The notes under the pieces are model-generated. The model made no database searches. It saw nothing but the letters and a program-made list of their open reading frames with translations, and was not told the DNA's origin. From the NCBI GenBank assembly GCA_020726505.1, contig JAHLEZ010000001.1, forward strand, positions 6,138,001-6,202,000: a stretch of DNA of 64,000 nucleotides, written 5' to 3'. This stretch comes from Leptodontidium sp. MPI-SDFR-AT-0119. Its lineage: Eukaryota; Ascomycota; Leotiomycetes; Helotiales; Leptodontidiaceae. Both the position numbers and the translations under genes were made by a program. Shown in pieces: positions 35,174-46,844 of this stretch (the first letter of the stretch is position 1; each line of letters starts with the position of its first letter).

Positions 35174-36515
35174 ATGTTGATACGGACGCCTTTACGGGCA
35201 AACCATGGCTCGATCCCAGCTCTGAGAGGTGTATTAGGTGCGAAGAGTCCCAGCTTGACGTGTAGGAGGTGGAAGTCAGGGCCATATGGATATACGCAAG
35301 CGAAGGCTTTGGTGTACTCGAAGTATGGGGAGCCGAGTGATGTTTTGTCGTATGTATTCCTTTTCACTCCCAAGATATGCCCTCCTTACCCGCTCTGTTT
35401 TCGGTGCTCAATCCGGATCAAGTTCGATCTAATTGAATTGAGTTGTATTTACTTTCGTCGGTCCCACTGCTAATCAACACAATAGTCTACACAATCACTC
35501 CATATCCCCCTCCCTCCCCCCCTCAACCCTCCTCCTCCGCACCCTCGCCACCCCCATAAACCCCGCCGACATAAACCAAATCCAAGGCGTCTACCCCTCC
35601 AAACCACCCTTCACCTCCCTACTAGGCACCTCCCAACCCAGTGCCGTCGCCGGCAACGAAGGCTGCTTCGAAGTCCTCTCCGCCGCTTCATCCATAAAAC
35701 ACCTCCAGAAAGGCGACTGGGTAATAATGAAATCCACCAACTTCGGGACCTGGCGCACCCACGCCCTCGCACACGAATCCGCCGTCCTAAAAATAGAGAA
35801 TAAAGACGGCTTGACACCCATCCAGGTCGGTACCGTATCAGTTAATCCCTGCACGGCATATCGCATGTTAAAAGACTTCGAGACCCTAAAGGAAGGGGAT
35901 TGGTTCATCCAGAACGGAGCGAACAGCGGTGTCGGGAGAGCCGCTATCCAATTCGGGAACCTCTGGGGATTGAAATCCATCAATGTGATTCGAGAGCGTG
36001 CAGATGCCACTGCTACACAAGCCATGAAAGACGAGCTGCTAGAACTAGGCGCCACGCACGTCGTTACCGAGTCTGAACTTATGGATAAAGCATTTGCGGA
36101 ACGGGTCAGGGAGTGGACGGAGGGCGGTCGCGAGGCTGTTAAAGTAGGCTTGAATTGCGTTGGGGGGAAACCGACTGCGGCCCTGGTCAAGTGTTTGTCC
36201 AATGGTGGACATCTGGTTACGTATGGTGCTATGAGTAAACAGCCACTTATGCTGCCCACGGGGGCGCTGATCTTTAAGGATATCAGGTTTAGTGGGTTTT
36301 GGGTTAGTAGGTGGAGTGATGGACATCCGGAGGAGAAGAAGAGGATGGTCGACGAGGTGTTGGATCTTACGCGCCAGGGAAAATTTAGGGATATTCCCGT
36401 GCAGGAGTTGAAGTGGGAGTGGGGGACTGAAGAGGGCGTTTTGAAGGAGGCTGTACAGGGGACGCTTGGGGGGTTCAGAGCTGGGAAAGGAGTGTTTGTT
36501 TATGGCGATACGTAA
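35174..36515 (+). CDS. ETR1: Mitochondrial trans-2-enoyl-CoA/ACP reductase (MECR family)
   Basis: Two exons (35174-35349, 35486-36515) give 401 residues. The first 40 residues are Arg/Leu-rich with few acids, a mitochondrial presequence. The medium-chain dehydrogenase fold has NPADINQIQGVYP with the catalytic Tyr (about residue 95), GNEGCFEVL, the NADPH-binding NGANSGVGRAAIQFG (202-216), and near the C-terminus FSGFWVSRWSDGH. The enzyme performs the last reduction in mitochondrial type II fatty acid synthesis, which supplies lipoate. The 136-bp intron uses donor GTATGT. Start codon: the first ATG, which gives a full presequence. Confidence 0.95.
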
Positions 36516-37464
36516 AGGAGGGGTGGAGATGTAGAAATATGTATATGTATATATCCTAAAGCACCTGGTTTATTGTGTTTGGAATGGCACTGTTCATTCT
36601 CAGTTCAGTGCGAACGAAGCATGCTTGAGAACCTATTCAAAAAAAGCCACTCACTCTCTCTCACTTACTTAGCACAAGTAAAGAAAGGAAAGGAGGGATC
36701 TTCACTTTCCGACTGCAAAGCAAGACAAGCTTACTAGGGAGCGAGGTACAATACACTTGAAGGTAACTTTTACAGTACCACTTCTTTGCTACATATACCG
36801 GTGAGGCGGCCCAAATTCGTCTCCGGTGAAGCGACTCTGTTTTTGGCGGTCAAAGCTCTGGCTTCACCGGAGACGAATTTGGGCCGCCTCGCGGTACCTA
36901 TGTCAGGACGGAGTCCATGAAAGTCAAGTAAGGTAGGTGTACAGTAGAGTTATTGATAACAATGCACTTAATATAAACAATGCCTATTGGTATAAGATAT
37001 AATAGCGGTATATAAAATCCGAGTGGGCGAAAGCGAATACTGTTGTTGTTGATTATGATGTTGAGTGGATGGATATTGAATGATGACAGAATAGAACAGC
37101 AGCGAGAAGGGAGGTGCTCGTTCACCTACTGCACGAGAAAGGCAGGCACCCCTTTGCATAGCCTTATACCTAATCCAGCATGACTGAAGGAAAGCGGCAG
37201 TGACACTTGCCAATCTTGTGACGAACAACGACAATAAAGAAGCAAAGCAAGAGGAGATGTCAATAATAACTCGTTTGCTCGCTGCAGGGATATCCTATCT
37301 ATCGCCGTACGGAACGGTATTTCTCTATCTACATTGCCAAGATGACGTTGATTATCATAAAGCATTAAGCATCGCTCGAATAACACGCACCTCCCGCAAC
37401 CACCCTCGCCAAATAGAAGTCTACTAAGAAGCTTCTGAGTTTCAAAACCACAGCCTCTCTACAC
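36516..37464. other. Intergenic between convergent genes, with large hairpin
   Basis: 950 bp between the 3' ends of Etr1 and choline kinase. It holds the foldback element at 36796-36896. Short frames on both strands show no motif. Confidence 0.65.
36796..36896. repeat. Near-perfect foldback (inverted repeat, arms about 36 bp)
   Basis: Left arm 36796-36832 and right arm 36861-36896 are reverse complements apart from one extra base, sharing GGCGGCCCAAATTCGTCTCC then GGTGAAGC. The spacer is 28 bp. This is the strongest hairpin in the window. It lies between convergent genes and could be a foldback/MITE or a transcript-end structure. Confidence 0.9.
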
Positions 37465-39982
37465 CTAGTATTCCACGATCTTCACTTTTTTGAGTAACTC
37501 CTCTGGCAACTCTGCTTTGTCAACAATGCCCAAGGAGATCACATCGCCCCAGAAGAACATAGCTCTATCTTGAGCGTACGCCAGATAGTCGAACTCTTCT
37601 TCCTCATCTGCTTCAGAAGCCTTGTCTCCGTTCTCTTTGGTCTCTTGTGCCTCTGATACAATTGACTCACTGGATGCTTCTTCCTTAGAGATCTCCGACT
37701 GGTTGTCTTCAAGCCCTGGGACGACGGCTTGAACAATTCCCCATGCAACCCACTGGGCGCTATTGGCAACACGCCAGATTCGCACTTCTTTCAATAATTC
37801 TTGGACCTGTCGCTCTGTTTCCTGTTCCCTTTTGGCTTCTTCTTCGTTGTAGTTGGAACTTTGCAGGTCCACTGTGCTGCCAGCTGGAGTTCGAGAATCA
37901 AGGTAGAAATCAGAGATACTGTTCCTGCTAGAGCTTTCCAGAGGATGCATCTTAGGAGTTGCGGAGGCTCTTGGGTTGAATTGCGGGCGGTGATTGAGGT
38001 ACGAACGGATGAAGGTCATTTGCTGCTCCAACGTTGGGTAGCACTGAGTGTTACAAGCCCATGCCTTTGTAGCATCGTGGTAGTTGTAGCACCATTCAGT
38101 GAAATGATTAGCAAATTCCAAGCCTGGGGTGTTTGCCGATGCGTATTCGAAGTCAATGACGATCAGTTGCTTGTGTCTGTTCTCTGGAAGAAGAAGGGGC
38201 GAGGGGGTAGATCCTTCGGTTGGCTTCTCCGGGACAAGGCGCAAGATGTTTCCATATTGAGTCTGCGAATCGTTAGTACATAGAAAATGTGAAGATGTAG
38301 AAGTGAACATACATCGTTATGAGCAAACACCAATCTTCTGTTTACGCCACCCTTTCCGTAGTAGCTGTCCAGCCATTTGCGGTACTTGTCAATAGCAGCT
38401 TTGAATTGAGGCCACTCAACTCCACAGACTAATCCTCTGGATCGCCACAAATCGCCCTTCGAATCCTGGCCACTGAGAATCTCCTTATCAAGATAGCTGA
38501 TGACTTTCTCGCAGTTGTTGACCCACTTGTCCCAATTCAACCAGACAAAGGGGCCTTCCTCTCGCTCATTCTCGAGAAGATCAATACCATCGTGTAACTC
38601 TCGCATACGCTTGGCAATTTGTTTGCTCGTGCTCTCCACTCTTAGATCATCGAAGGTCAAAGTCTCAGCGTTGAAGAACTCTTCAAAGCGGCCGTTGGTG
38701 AAAGTCCCCAGAAGTCTCGGGCCAATCTTCTTGCGAGCTAGGCGGCGGAGAATGGAGAGCTCGTTTTCGCGATCAATAAGATGTTCGACTTGAGGGCCGT
38801 AGATACGGAGCAGGAGCTTAGGCGGTGGCTTTGGTGTGTATGGCTTGCCGTTTGAGTTTTGAATGGGTAGATCCTTGGGCGGTGACACAACATAGACTGC
38901 ATTCGTGAGAGCGCCACTCAATCTCTTGACCTCAATATCTCCACCACGTTCCAATGGCACACGTCTCCAACCTTTCAGCCTCAATGTATGTGCTAATCGC
39001 ACAATTTCCCCTTTAAAGGTCGCCCAAGCCTTTCGTTCCTTATCGGCCTTCTTGCTAGTGCTCAGTGTGACGGTCTCGATAGCAGATTCCGAGCCCCCTC
39101 CTCCGTACGACATGGTCTTGGAGTTATCCAGCACGACATCGCACGAAGGCACAACGACGTCACCATCTTGGTATTCTGTGTCCGAACTTCCAACATACAT
39201 CTTCTTCGCAGACGGACGTCTTTTCGCACTATGACTAGGCCGACGTGGTTCAGTTGTTGGAGATGCCGCAACAGGTAGGCTGTCCAGTCCGAAGGAGCTC
39301 ATGTTATCCTCCAAGATCTGCTGAAGCTTCTCAAGAGAGATTGCACTCCCATCGGAGCTCTGGCTGGAGGTGCGCGGTCGAGAGACATTGTTGCCTTTAT
39401 TATCTTCTTCTAATTCGTCCCCTCTCTTGTGTGCCTTCTTCGCAGCCCTTTTAGCTTTCTCTGCTTGTAACCACTCGGCGACTTGCGACAGGAGTTTATC
39501 GTGGCGATGCTCGTGGTGACCATGATGTTGCGGGCTGTGGTGTTTATGATGCTTTCCTGAAGCTGGAGAAGATGCGTCTGAGGCAGGCAGAGGATCATCA
39601 ATGCTGCTTTGACTGAGCATTGACAGCCTCGAAGAGCTCGTAGGGATACTGGGACGGCCAGTCATTCTTCTTTCGCTGATTCCTGCTCTGAATTGTTTCG
39701 GCCGAGAAGAGTCTTCGGACCCGGAAAGAGGAGTAATGTTTTCTGGTTCTGCAATGGAGACAACTATGCTCGTTAGCTCTTGACTGTTGGTTGTTGAAGA
39801 AAGAGAAGTGAGATTGTGAAGTGTGGGGTGAAGTGATAACGCGTCTTCGCCTCAATCAACCACCCCACGCCTATGTCTTTCTTACCTTTCACTGGACCAC
39901 TCTTTGGACTCGCGGGCTGCTCTTCTTTGAGTGCTGGTCGCAAGGGCAGAGCTGAGCCGCTTTCTGAGGGTGTGAAGGACAT
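37465..39982 (-). CDS. CKI1: Choline/ethanolamine kinase
   Basis: Three exons (39886-39982, 38313-39748, 37465-38262) give 776 residues. The start MSFTPSESGS is read through a 137-bp intron (VKEPENITPL) into a Ser/His-rich regulatory N-terminus with a HKHHSPQHHGHHEHRHD stretch. The kinase part starts near LRLKGWRRVPLERGG and SGALTNAVY (nucleotide loop region), then Brenner's motif LVFAHNDTQYGN (about 505-516) split by the second intron (50 bp), and the choline-kinase motif VIDFEYASANTPG (Asp548) with NHFTEWCYNYH. An acidic insert of about 90 residues interrupts the C-lobe. It phosphorylates choline (or ethanolamine) in the first step of the Kennedy pathway. Much of the extra length is low complexity, as in other fungal members. 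Confidence 0.94.
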
Positions 39983-41219
39983 AGTGGCGGTCTGCTGCCT
40001 ATTGGGTGTGTTCTTTGTTTGTCCAGCTTGCTCTTCGTGCCTCGGTGTTGGGTCTCTCGGTGCTGGAAGGAACCTTGGTTTGCTGTGACAACACAACAGG
40101 TCGAGCGATACGATATCGCCCCTTTTTCTTGCAGTGCAGTATCAGGCGACTGGCTCTAGTCAGTCGGTCCCTCAATTCGAAGTCATAATATTTCGACCCA
40201 ACCTAAAGGAGACAAAAGACACTACGGCTATCAGAGCAGACCGCTGTTCCCCGCTTCGAGTCTGCGCCGTCGACGGGATGTCCGTGCGGAGGGGTTGAGA
40301 TTGTTCCGTTTGAGAAGAGAATTGTGTCTAGAAAGATAATAAGCTCGTTCACTGTGAAATCAACAATGCTATCTTTGACTGCTAGAGATCAGTTGCAACT
40401 TGTTGACAAGTACCGAACGCAAGGGCACGACTGAAGAGAGGGCTTAGCGCTGCGGCGCGAGGCATACACACGGAGGGGAGTCTGAGGGGTGGGGCTAGGG
40501 CGCCCCTCAGCAAGTTCTTGGCATACCTAATACTAGATTAAAGAATACTATTGCTAAAGAGAAGAGAGGAACTTTCGGGGTAGTGCTAGCTAGGCTAGCA
40601 CACAGGTGGAGTAATTAAGAGATAAAAATGCGTCAGCGCGATAAGGAATTAATTGACCGACCACGTGATCCGAATAGCTTCACTTCTTGGGTCAGATCTC
40701 AAGCCATGCTTCCTCCCATCCACCCCACTATGAACGCTAGTCTTCAACCAGCCTTGTGAACTTCCCTCTCTCTCAGAGTTACACCTCAAATCGAGTATTT
40801 TAGGCCCATTATCAAGTGCCAGGACGAGGCGGCAGGTTATCTTGTTTTTCGCAGTCTTCGTTCATTAGCATCATTACACATGGAGGGAAAGTTCTTAGGA
40901 GCAAGTTGCATATTTTGTCATGCAGTTTCTATCATTCTTTGGATCGTATATCACTTGTGTTAAGTTGATAAGCTCAATTCTCACAAGGCAAACGGAAGTG
41001 TCATCATTCTGTTGCCCAGCAAGTATAGCTCATCCTCTCATAGCCTTTGCTCTTGGCGCGGATACAACTGCAACCTCCCTTGGGGCCATATCAGAGAAGC
41101 ATAATGTATCTCTTTATGTTCTACAACCATGATCTTGGGTAGTCGATACCAGCAAGGCATCGCTCTGAAGGGTGCAGTGGTGGCATGGAACAAGTTCTTG
41201 TTCTTATCCTCTGCTCAGA
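39983..41219. other. Choline kinase upstream region with element M
   Basis: 1.24 kb between two minus-strand genes. It contains two element-M ends (40430-40607). A frame at 40920-41132 has no motif. No gene is supported. Confidence 0.6.
40430..40607 (+). repeat. Dispersed element M, rearranged copy
   Basis: 40430-40470 matches the left end of the 61.5-kb copy (ACTGAAGAGAGGGCTTAGCG and CTGCGGCGCGAGGCAT). 40551-40607 matches its right end but in opposite relative orientation, with the hairpin GTGCTAGC-TAG-GCTAGCAC intact. So two M ends lie head to tail here, not as one simple element. Confidence 0.65.
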
Positions 41220-42289
41220 TTACCATTTACTGAATCGACTCTTCTGACTCCCCCAGAATGGATTTGGCTGGAATGATGATCGATCTCCAGGAAGTTTCTC
41301 TCCGCCGATTAACAAAGGTGCCGAATGATCATCCACCACAGGAGATGGGACTTTCATTTCACCTGCACTTAGTTAGCATTTGCATCCCCTTCAAAATCCG
41401 AGGAAGCCTACCTCGCATAATCTCCACCGCTGACACCAGAGGCAACAAGAGCAACAAAAGCGGAAGCAGTTGTCCAAAACTCCAATCCTTCTCTCCTGTA
41501 TCAGCCAAAGGCACAGAAGGCGTTCCAAAAGCCTGCGACAACAAAATGACTCGAATAGCAGCACCGATTCCAATAGCTCCCAATACCAACAATCCCACAA
41601 GTTGCACAGCCCTCAACCATTTCCTATTCTTCACGTGCAGGTACCAGACTCCAACGAGGAAGAAGATGACTTGGCCAGCCATCACGGCAATAGTTCCTGC
41701 GATTGATGTCCCGGCATTGGATGGTGCGCCTGTGGATTCGACTTCCCATACACAAGCAATAGGGAGTGTGGGCTTCACATCTCTCATCACAGACATGAGG
41801 ATGAAGATTCCCGATACGATCGAGAGAACCAGGTTGACAAACATGAAAAATTGTCGAAGCCATCTCAGAACCCAATCACGCTTGAAATCATTCACCAGCG
41901 CAAGCAGCGTTCCAACATGTGTCGCCGTGGACAGCAGTGAGAGCATCCAGACGATGAAGAAGTGGTACGGAACCATCGTCTTCATCTTCGCCAGGGCGAC
42001 ACTTTGAATGCCGATTCCGGTTATCACTTGTTGGTCGCTGAGAGATAGGAGGAGTTTTCGAAGGACTTTCGCTTCTGAACCACGCCGCACTTCATGGAGG
42101 ACGATGATGAGGCTCATGATGAGAGAGATTCCAGCTGTTATAATAAAAGAGAGGAGGACCTGGGGATGTCAGTCACAGAATTCATAAGGAGTAAAAAGTC
42201 CAGCCCAGCAAACTCACCCCTGTGCCCGCCACACCAGCATCAGTCGCCGTCTCAGTAGAGGCAACCGAACAATTGAACGACCCGGCCAT
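41220..42289 (-). CDS. Six-TM fungal integral membrane protein, unknown function
   Basis: Three exons (42218-42289, 41412-42159, 41220-41362) give 320 residues. A short polar N-terminus leads into six hydrophobic segments: VLLSFIITAGISLIMSLII, MVPYHFFIVWMLSLLS, FFMFVNLVLSIVSGIFIL, IAGTIAVMAGQVIFFLVG, LVGLLVLGAIGIGAAI and LLPLLLLLLPLVSAVEI. The C-terminal tail (about 50 residues) is soluble, with DDHSAPLLIG and FWGSQKSRFSKW. The intron between TM6 and the tail uses GTAGGC and branch site GCTAAC. Topology resembles a family of uncharacterised ascomycete membrane proteins; I cannot name a function. Splicing joins keep frame. Confidence 0.75.
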
Positions 42290-42974
42290 GATATCAACAA
42301 GGAAAAGGAATGTGGTTATTCAAAGTCAAATTTAAATTCTCTGTCAAATCCGAGAAGAAATACAAACACAACAACAAATCCAAAAAGAAGAAGATCAGAA
42401 AAGGAGAGTTCGAAAGGCGAAATAATTGGAATTAAAAACGAGAGATCGTCGCCCTTTCTACTCTGCTCTAGATGGTCCGTCCCAGCTCGAAGTGTGGCGG
42501 AGCGGATATCCCTACAGGGGTCTCAGCCATGCAAACGCGAAGCGCCCAACCTATTCGCGACACGCTGCGAGGCTGAAACACGCTTGTTTGTGAAGGTGTA
42601 CATCTTGGCTACGTCAGTGGTGGAGGGGATCTTTTTTTTGAGGAGAGCGTATCGCTGGGATTGGTTCTGGTGGTGGAAGTGCTTCAGAGACAAGATGAAC
42701 TTGCCTTTGCAGCTTGGTTAGGATCACGTGTTATCGAAACTCCCGCCCTTCTTTGGACTCAACGTTTGGGCTTGGAGATTTGCATGGATTCAGCACAGTT
42801 GAATATGAGTATGAATGTTTCCTTGGAGCCGGGGAATAGCACGGTACGAGGTTGGCGCTGACTGGCTCCCTTCAGCAGAGGACCGAAGGCGATGGGTTTC
42901 CCGGCTTTAGCCCAATATTATAGGTAAACAACTACGACCACGATCGGTTTCTTTATCCCGTCCTCCAACTCAGT
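42290..42974. other. Intergenic
   Basis: About 690 bp between the membrane-protein gene start and the decayed synthase copy. No gene is seen. Confidence 0.6.
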
Positions 42975-43685
42975 CAACAGGCTATATCGGCATAGCGCTC
43001 GTCTTCACATCCTTCTACTACATGCCCCATCGCCCCAAAACCTGCTCTTCTATCAACAGTCTCTCCTACCTCCTGGATGCTCTCGATGGCCATGTCACGT
43101 GATACTTCGATAAAGCGAGCAGATTTTTTTTCTTCGCTGCGCTGAATATGGTCACGGATCGCTATACGACGACATGTCTCTTGGTGTTTTTCTTATTCGC
43201 ATGGTCAAGATGGTCTCTTGCTTTCCGGGAATTGATTCCCCTCGATCTTACATCATTCTTTGCACATGTGTGCTACATCCGTCACGGGTGGTTGTGGGCG
43301 TCATAAAACTGGTCGATCGGAAGAGCAGCTGATGGATGAAGCTGTATTACTCCCGTCTAGTGAGTGTCTTCAATCTCCCACATGAGATAAAGAGGTTGCT
43401 CTAATCTACTAGGCTGCGCTGGTGATGCTCTGCTCTTCGAATGACCTCTTCTTCATCGATTTCTACCTCCTCGACTTCACCACAGAGTCTCAAAGCCAGC
43501 CATATCCATTCCAAGTTCTCTCGTCTAGCGATCCGCATAGCGCAGGCGCATTGGGGAATTGCTCGAACAAAGAAGACTACTGCTTTCTAACCTCTTCAAC
43601 TTGCTCGGGTTCATTTCTCCATTATGCCTGCAAACACTAGATTAATTTCGTCCGTTGGTCAAGGCGAGCAAGTAGCTCATAGAGG
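42975..43685 (+). pseudogene. PIS1: Decayed phosphatidylinositol synthase copy
   Basis: Conceptual reading in three pieces recalls CDP-alcohol phosphatidyltransferase of the Pis1 type: FYYMPHRPKTC, LLDALDGH (start of the catalytic D-x2-DG motif), MVTDR, TTTCLLVF, then KLYYSRL, an intron with intact GT/AG ends (GTGAGT, CTACTAG), and LFFIDFYLLDF and SAGAL. Defects include a TGA right after the DG motif (where the conserved Ala-Arg should follow), loss of the Gly before the second Asp pair, at least two more stops and a frameshift before KLYYS. Pis1 makes phosphatidylinositol from CDP-diacylglycerol in the ER and is essential, so an intact copy must lie elsewhere. The retained intron means the copy arose from genomic DNA, not by retrotransposition. 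Confidence 0.82.
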
Positions 43686-44367
43686 AAATGTCGAGATCTG
43701 ACAAGCATCCAGGAGAACAAGGAGGATGAAGGTGCCATGGCTCGAGACTTCGACTCAATGTCAAGAACTCGAGTGTCTCTTTCAGTCAGAAATCTGTGGA
43801 GTTATAGTAGAACTCTGAAGCGTTTCAATATCACCTTTGGCGAGTCACTCTGGGGTCAAATACTCGCCTGCTGCGATACTCCAGCCTTCTCTAAATCAAT
43901 CGCGTTGCAAGTCTGCTGTTATTTTTCCTTCGAGGCTCAAAGAAATTTCTCGCTGTATTTCTTTTCATTCTTTGTTCTCAACATCTCTATCGTTTCCAAA
44001 ATTCGATGTTCTCAAATTCCTATTGGCTCCCAAGCTACGAGGAAGAAAACTCTCCTTGTTCAATAGAACTAGCGAAAAACAGGCCCTTTTATCCACCCCA
44101 ACACCGGAATTTCCTCTTCTTGGTTGCTGATAAGGCTTCCACATCAGCCTGTCACTGTTTAGTCGGTACAATAGAGAACAGCAGAATGTTCTGCCTTTCA
44201 CCCCACACATCATGATGGTGTTCTCTGTTCTTCATGATTAAACAATGCCATTCATGCACCTACAAAAGCACGTCGAGTTTGACTCTCTCAGACTTTTTTC
44301 CTCGTCATACCTCGACTACCACCACTACCACTACACACACATACACACACTTCCCAATACCGCAGCC
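43686..44367. other. Intergenic, AA11 gene upstream region
   Basis: 680 bp with no supported gene. Frames at 43737-44215 have no motif. An ATG in frame 41 codons before the chosen AA11 start exists (44245) but would bury the signal peptide. Confidence 0.55.
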
Positions 44368-45480
44368 ATGCAGTATTACCCAATCCTCCTCTTGAGCATT
44401 CTCAGCTCTGTTGTCCTCGGACACGTCCAACTCAGCAGCCCAGCTCCATTCCGCGGTCGATCCAACCCGCATACCAAGAACGTAGACTTCGACAACAACG
44501 CACCCGTCGCAGCTGGTGCCTTTCCCTGTAAAGGATACCACGTCGCTGCGATGGCGGATCCTACAGGAGAAGGTACTCCAACCGCGACCTGGAAGACTGG
44601 AGAGCAAGCTTCGTTCACCTTTGGGGAAGGGGCTCCTCACGGAGGCGGCTCCTGTCAGGCTTCGCTCAGCTACGACTCAGGCAAGACATGGACTGTCATT
44701 CACTCGTTCATGGGCGGTTGTCCACTTGCCCCCGTCTCGTTCACGGTCCCCGCCGACGCTCCTGTCAAAAACAACGTGCTCGGCTCTTGGTCTTGGGTCA
44801 ATCACATTGGTAATCGAGAGTTCTACCAGAACTGCTTTGCGTTGAACGTTGAGCAGGGAAGTGGTGGCGCCGCTCCAAAGATCCCGTTCTCCCAACGACC
44901 ACCAATCTTTGTCGCAAACATTGGTACCAACGGCTGCAAAACGGTGGAGGGATTCGATCCGATTTACCCAAATCCCGGTCCCGATGTCACTGGAGCTGGA
45001 ACTCCCGGTGGACTCACAGGAGACTGTGGTGCAGCAGCAAGCCCCCCTCCACCAGCTGGAAATCAACCTGCTCCTGCTCCTGCCCCTGGTTCTGAGCCTG
45101 TTCCAGGTTCATCACTCGCTCCCGTCAGCAGCTCGATTCCATCCAGCTCATTCGCAACGGCAACTGGAGCACCTCCTCCGTCTACCCTTGTCACTGCCAC
45201 AACCCCCGCCGGCTCTGCCTCGCCAGTCGCCCCAGGAAGCTCTTCTGCCGTCGGTTCCGCGCCCGGCGCTGTCCCGACTGGCGGCATCAGCACGGATGGA
45301 TCATGTGGTGGTTCAGAGGGCAAGCTATGTGCTGCTCCAAACTGCTGCTCTTCCAGCTCGTACTGTGGCTCTTCGTCAGATCACTGCGGTGTCGGATGCC
45401 AACCAGCATTCGGAACTTGCAGTTCAAGCAACGGCACAGTCAAGCGTCGTGGTCTCACCCGCCACAACCGTCGCAACTAA
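44368..45480 (+). CDS. AA11-type lytic polysaccharide monooxygenase with C-terminal CBM18
   Basis: Single-exon protein of 370 residues. The signal peptide (1-18) ends so that His19 becomes the N-terminal copper-binding His. The second copper His is His91 in GEGAPHGGGSC, and the axial Tyr is Tyr153 in NREFYQNC, the standard AA11 triad. A Pro/Ser/Ala-rich linker (about 220-308) leads to a hevein-type CBM18 (309-353) with eight Cys, including NCCSSSSYCG and HCGVGC. A basic tail ends the protein. AA11 enzymes oxidatively cleave chitin; the CBM18 would bind chitin, so the likely role is attack on, or remodelling of, fungal or arthropod chitin outside the cell. I start at 44368 because the upstream in-frame ATG would destroy the signal peptide and the N-terminal His. 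Confidence 0.94.
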   Translation: MQYYPILLLSILSSVVLGHVQLSSPAPFRGRSNPHTKNVDFDNNAPVAAGAFPCKGYHVAAMADPTGEGTPTATWKTGEQASFTFGEGAPHGGGSCQASLSYDSGKTWTVIHSFMGGCPLAPVSFTVPADAPVKNNVLGSWSWVNHIGNREFYQNCFALNVEQGSGGAAPKIPFSQRPPIFVANIGTNGCKTVEGFDPIYPNPGPDVTGAGTPGGLTGDCGAAASPPPPAGNQPAPAPAPGSEPVPGSSLAPVSSSIPSSSFATATGAPPPSTLVTATTPAGSASPVAPGSSSAVGSAPGAVPTGGISTDGSCGGSEGKLCAAPNCCSSSSYCGSSSDHCGVGCQPAFGTCSSSNGTVKRRGLTRHNRRN

Positions 45481-46373
45481 GCACCTCGCCACTACCATCA
45501 TCAGCACATAGTCTGAGCCCGGACTCGATGTGTGTTTGATTGATTCCTTGGAATTGTGCGAACTTTTCCATCTCTCGCTGGGGGCTACTTTTCAGAACCA
45601 GTATCAATTTTTGGGAGAATATTCTTTTATAAAAATAGGAGGGGGAGAGAAAAAAAAACAAAAAAAATTAAAAACACAAAACAATTCTCTTCGTGCATAT
45701 GTGACTTTGCTATTTAAACTTTCGTAAGGCCTTTTCTTTGCAACATTATACTGATAGAAAGACTAACTTAGATCAAAGTCTGTGATTGGACGCATTATAC
45801 CACTCTCGGATTCTTGCTAAACCTAATAATGTCCCTCCCTGCGTGCCAAGAAACCCTGCGTGCCGAGAAAAGCCATAGGTACTTTAACTTTAAGCATCTC
45901 AAACTCTACGCTAGCTTATGAGTCTACAAAAATAAAAGATCAGTAGCATTACACAGCTATTTATTAGCAATTTGACACCTTCTAAAGAAAATTTTGTATT
46001 CGCAATGTCGCTTTTTCGCCTGATTTATAAGAAGCCTCCATTTAGACTTGAGTACGAGTCCTCCACCACAGCTATACTGGCGAGCCCTTATCCCTTACAC
46101 ATCTTAAATCTGAGCTTCAGATCCATATTTTTTTTGTCCGAGACCCTCATAAGCTTTGTGGCTGCTGTGGCGCGCAAACGGTTGCAGGGCCGCCACGCGG
46201 TTCGGTACTTCTGATCGACGGAACTCAGCTACAAGGGACTAACTTCGCACCTCCCGTAAAGCTTTGATACAGTAATTTCGCTGTAATCCCGCTTATATAA
46301 TCAACAAGTAAGTTTGTGGCCCTTAACGTGAGGATCTTCATTATCAGTAACAATACCAGGTTAGCAGTAACAT

Positions 46374-46501
46374 GGGTGCTAGCCTGCGGCTCACACGAAG
46401 CCTTCGAAATCCATTAGAGCTTTGGAATTTAATTGAGAAACATTAGAATAAGCGGTGGGTAAGTCGTTAAGTAGATGAAATCGACAAAGTTTCAGACATA
46501 T
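46374..46501 (+). repeat. Dispersed repeat R1, copy 1
   Basis: 128-bp unit starting GGGTGCTAGCCTGCGGCTCA, containing CACACGAAGCCTTCGAAAT, and ending with GATGAAATCGACAAAGTTTC. Also present at 46981-47060 plus 47247-47300, and at 55351-55470. Confidence 0.8.
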
Positions 46502-46844
46502 CCCCTCAACTGCCAGAAGCACAAATCGCACACTTTTCTCCAGGGGGTTACGGGGTTGCCATCACCCGTGCGGTGCGGGGCTGGGTAAACAAAAACATTA
46601 ACAACTTTATTTTCCCACTTATTTCCTTACCAAAAGACCTACTATTTAATGTAATAATCATGCCCAAATACTTGAAGTACGCAGTGACAAATCCTACCGA
46701 TGCAGGGACTTTTCGTCCGAATAAGCTGTAGAATACACTGAATTTGGATGACAGCCTAAAATTTTGGTGTTCTTCGCTTAATTTAGGGTATCGCTACAGG
46801 GGCCTTCAGTGGGTCCAAACTCTGGCAGCTGAGGGGATATTACA

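Noticed and set aside
44245..44367. 41-codon N-terminal extension of the AA11 protein
   Set aside because: It would bury the signal peptide and remove the N-terminal copper-binding His.
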